This document shows, one piece after another, positions 62,863 to 64,000 of a DNA stretch of 64,000 nt (position 1 is its first letter; each line of letters opens with the position of its first letter). A program made the translations under genes and the position numbers. The DNA comes from Hafnia paralvei ATCC 29927 (GTDB taxonomy: Bacteria > Pseudomonadota > Gammaproteobacteria > Enterobacterales > Enterobacteriaceae). The DNA lies in the NCBI RefSeq assembly GCF_001655005.1, contig NZ_LXET01000062.1, forward strand, positions 60,093 through 124,092, written 5' to 3'. The notes under the pieces were generated by a model. The model was not told the origin of the DNA, did no database searches, and saw nothing but the letters and a program-made list of their open reading frames with translations.

Positions 62863-63690
62863 GTGGATAGCGAATTATTAAAAACCTTCTTGGAAGTCAG
62901 CAGAACGAGGCACTTTGGCAAAGCCGCAGAATCGCTTTATCTAACACAATCAGCGGTTAGCTTTCGTATACGGCAATTAGAAACACAGGTTGGTGCCGAT
63001 CTGTTTACTCGTCATCGCAACAATATCCAACTCACTGAGGCTGGTGAACGATTAGTACCCTACGCAGAAAAGCTGATGGAAACATGGTTACTGGCAAAAA
63101 AAGACGTTCTCAAAAGTCGCCAACATAAAGAACTTTCTATCGGTGCACCAGCAATGATGTGGGAGGCATTATTGATCTCATGGCTAACTGGGGTTTATTG
63201 CCAGAAACCAGAGATTTTACTTGAGACTCGCATAGGGCAACGACACACACACGTCCGACAATTGCATGAACGCCATCTAGATCTATTGATCACAACAGAA
63301 ATCCCCAAAATGGAGGAGCTGTCGACAGAAAAAGTCGGTGAGTTTTCATTACAACTACTTGCCACTGCTGAAGGCAGCGAAGCGAAAAACCTGCCTTATA
63401 TTCGCTTGGAATGGGGAGCTGACTTCTCACGTTTTGATGAGCAACTTGTTAGCAGCAATAAACCACCTATTTTGACAACGAGCTCAATCTCAATTGCTAG
63501 CCAAATAATGAGTCAGACCGGAGGGAGAGCATTTTTCCCTGTCAACTGGGGGCAAAGTGGCTTTTACATTGATAAGTCACAGGAGGCTCTTATGCGACCA
63601 ATTTATGCCGTTTGGCTACATAACAGCGATAGAAAGGAAGAGATAAAGTTCCTAACACAATCGTTGGCGGCGTTCTACCAAAAGTCTTAA
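62863..63690 (+). CDS. hdfR: LysR-type regulator HdfR
   Basis: In E. coli HdfR represses flhDC and activates gltBD. 275 aa starting with GTG 62863 (DSELLKTFLEVSRTRHFG follows), as in E. coli; GGGAG lies six bases upstream. N-terminal winged helix YLTQSAVSFRIRQLE, C-terminal domain with HERHLDLLITTEIPKMEEL. The C-terminal half is notably divergent from E. coli. Confidence 0.92.
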   Translation: MDSELLKTFLEVSRTRHFGKAAESLYLTQSAVSFRIRQLETQVGADLFTRHRNNIQLTEAGERLVPYAEKLMETWLLAKKDVLKSRQHKELSIGAPAMMWEALLISWLTGVYCQKPEILLETRIGQRHTHVRQLHERHLDLLITTEIPKMEELSTEKVGEFSLQLLATAEGSEAKNLPYIRLEWGADFSRFDEQLVSSNKPPILTTSSISIASQIMSQTGGRAFFPVNWGQSGFYIDKSQEALMRPIYAVWLHNSDRKEEIKFLTQSLAAFYQKS

Positions 63691-63847
63691 TGCTTATAAT
63701 CGAATGTTATTAGGTCTATTGTTGGGCGTAAATGTACAGAGATGTATAAGAAGCGTCCAACAGTTCAGGAACAGAGACTCTATTCCACGAAAATCGGACA
63801 AAAACGTCTAAAAAGTAGGGTGATATATGTTGCCAGATTTCAAAAGC

Positions 63848-63874
63848 AAAAAAGCCTTCCGCAAGCGGAAGGCT
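63848..63874 (-). terminator. Terminator downstream of tRNA-Trp
   Basis: Ten-base-pair stem AGCCTTCCGC/GCGGAAGGCT with a two-base gap, followed by TTTTTT on the minus strand. Confidence 0.9.
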
Positions 63875-63881
63875 AATTATA

Positions 63882-63957
63882 TGGCAGGGGCGGAGAGACT
63901 CGAACTCGCGACACCCGGTTTTGGAGACCGGTGCTCTACCAACTGAGCTACGCCCCT
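63882..63957 (-). tRNA. trpT: tRNA-Trp (CCA)
   Basis: 76 nt with encoded CCA. Anticodon CCA within CCGGTCTCCAAAACCGG. In E. coli trpT is the distal gene of the rrnC operon next to hdfR, so an rRNA operon with tRNA-Asp probably begins just past the right edge. Nothing else is visible in 63958-64000. Confidence 0.97.
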
Positions 63958-64000
63958 AAAGAACGCTAACTATTATCCCGCTATGCGATGATAATTTAAA

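Overview
The window is chromosomal DNA of a gammaproteobacterium of the order Enterobacterales. Nearly every gene is a full-length, same-length relative of an E. coli gene, and most gene order matches the E. coli 85-86 min region (recQ-pldA-yigI-rarD, corA, uvrD-yigB-xerC-DUF484-dapF-lptM, cyaY, cyaA, hemCDXY, tRNA cluster, enterobacterial common antigen operon, rho, trxA, rhlB-gppA, rep, ppiC, ilvC/ilvY, ilvLXGMEDA, comM, maoP/hdfR, tRNA-Trp). It is not E. coli: accessory genes sit at several junctions, aslA/aslB are missing beside glmZ, and prlC-rlmJ abuts recQ. A Hafnia-like genome is my guess only.

Layout. 1-4110: oligopeptidase A (stop codon clipped at the left edge), an unfamiliar two-gene lipoprotein/DUF6973-like unit, and the rRNA methyltransferase rlmJ. 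4184-10632: recQ, pldA, yigI, rarD, corA with a structured leader and a corL-like mini-ORF, and a cupin. 10691-16414: uvrD (behind a LexA box) and the yigB/xerC/DUF484/dapF/lptM block. 16508-25264: cyaY, an inserted KdgM-type porin in AT-rich DNA, cyaA (UUG start, CRP site), hemCDXY. 25325-26692: the sRNA GlmZ with a sigma-54-type promoter and a five-tRNA operon carrying a tandem tRNA-Pro duplication. 26899-39841: the complete twelve-gene ECA operon. 40124-47208: rho with a chain of leader ORFs, trxA, rhlB, gppA, rep. 47291-49406: an inserted regulator / PLP dehydratase / RidA module. 49454-59127: ppiC and the ilv regulon, with intact ilvG, the leader peptide ilvL, the attenuator and ilvX. 59261-63957: an inserted MFS symporter, comM with an overlapping mini-ORF, maoP, hdfR and tRNA-Trp.

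How the parts work together. Two biosynthetic systems dominate: ECA (from lipid-PP-GlcNAc by WecA through sugar supply, transfer, flipping, polymerisation and length control) and branched-chain amino acids (threonine deaminase to transaminase, controlled by attenuation and IlvY). Tetrapyrrole synthesis, cAMP synthesis, DNA repair helicases (UvrD, Rep, RecQ) and RNA-level control (Rho, RhlB, GlmZ) make up most of the rest. I saw no insertion sequence, prophage, CRISPR array or rRNA gene. The most unusual items are the module at 2257-3200, the rho leader ORF chain, the dehydratase module, the comM mini-ORF and the structured corA leader.
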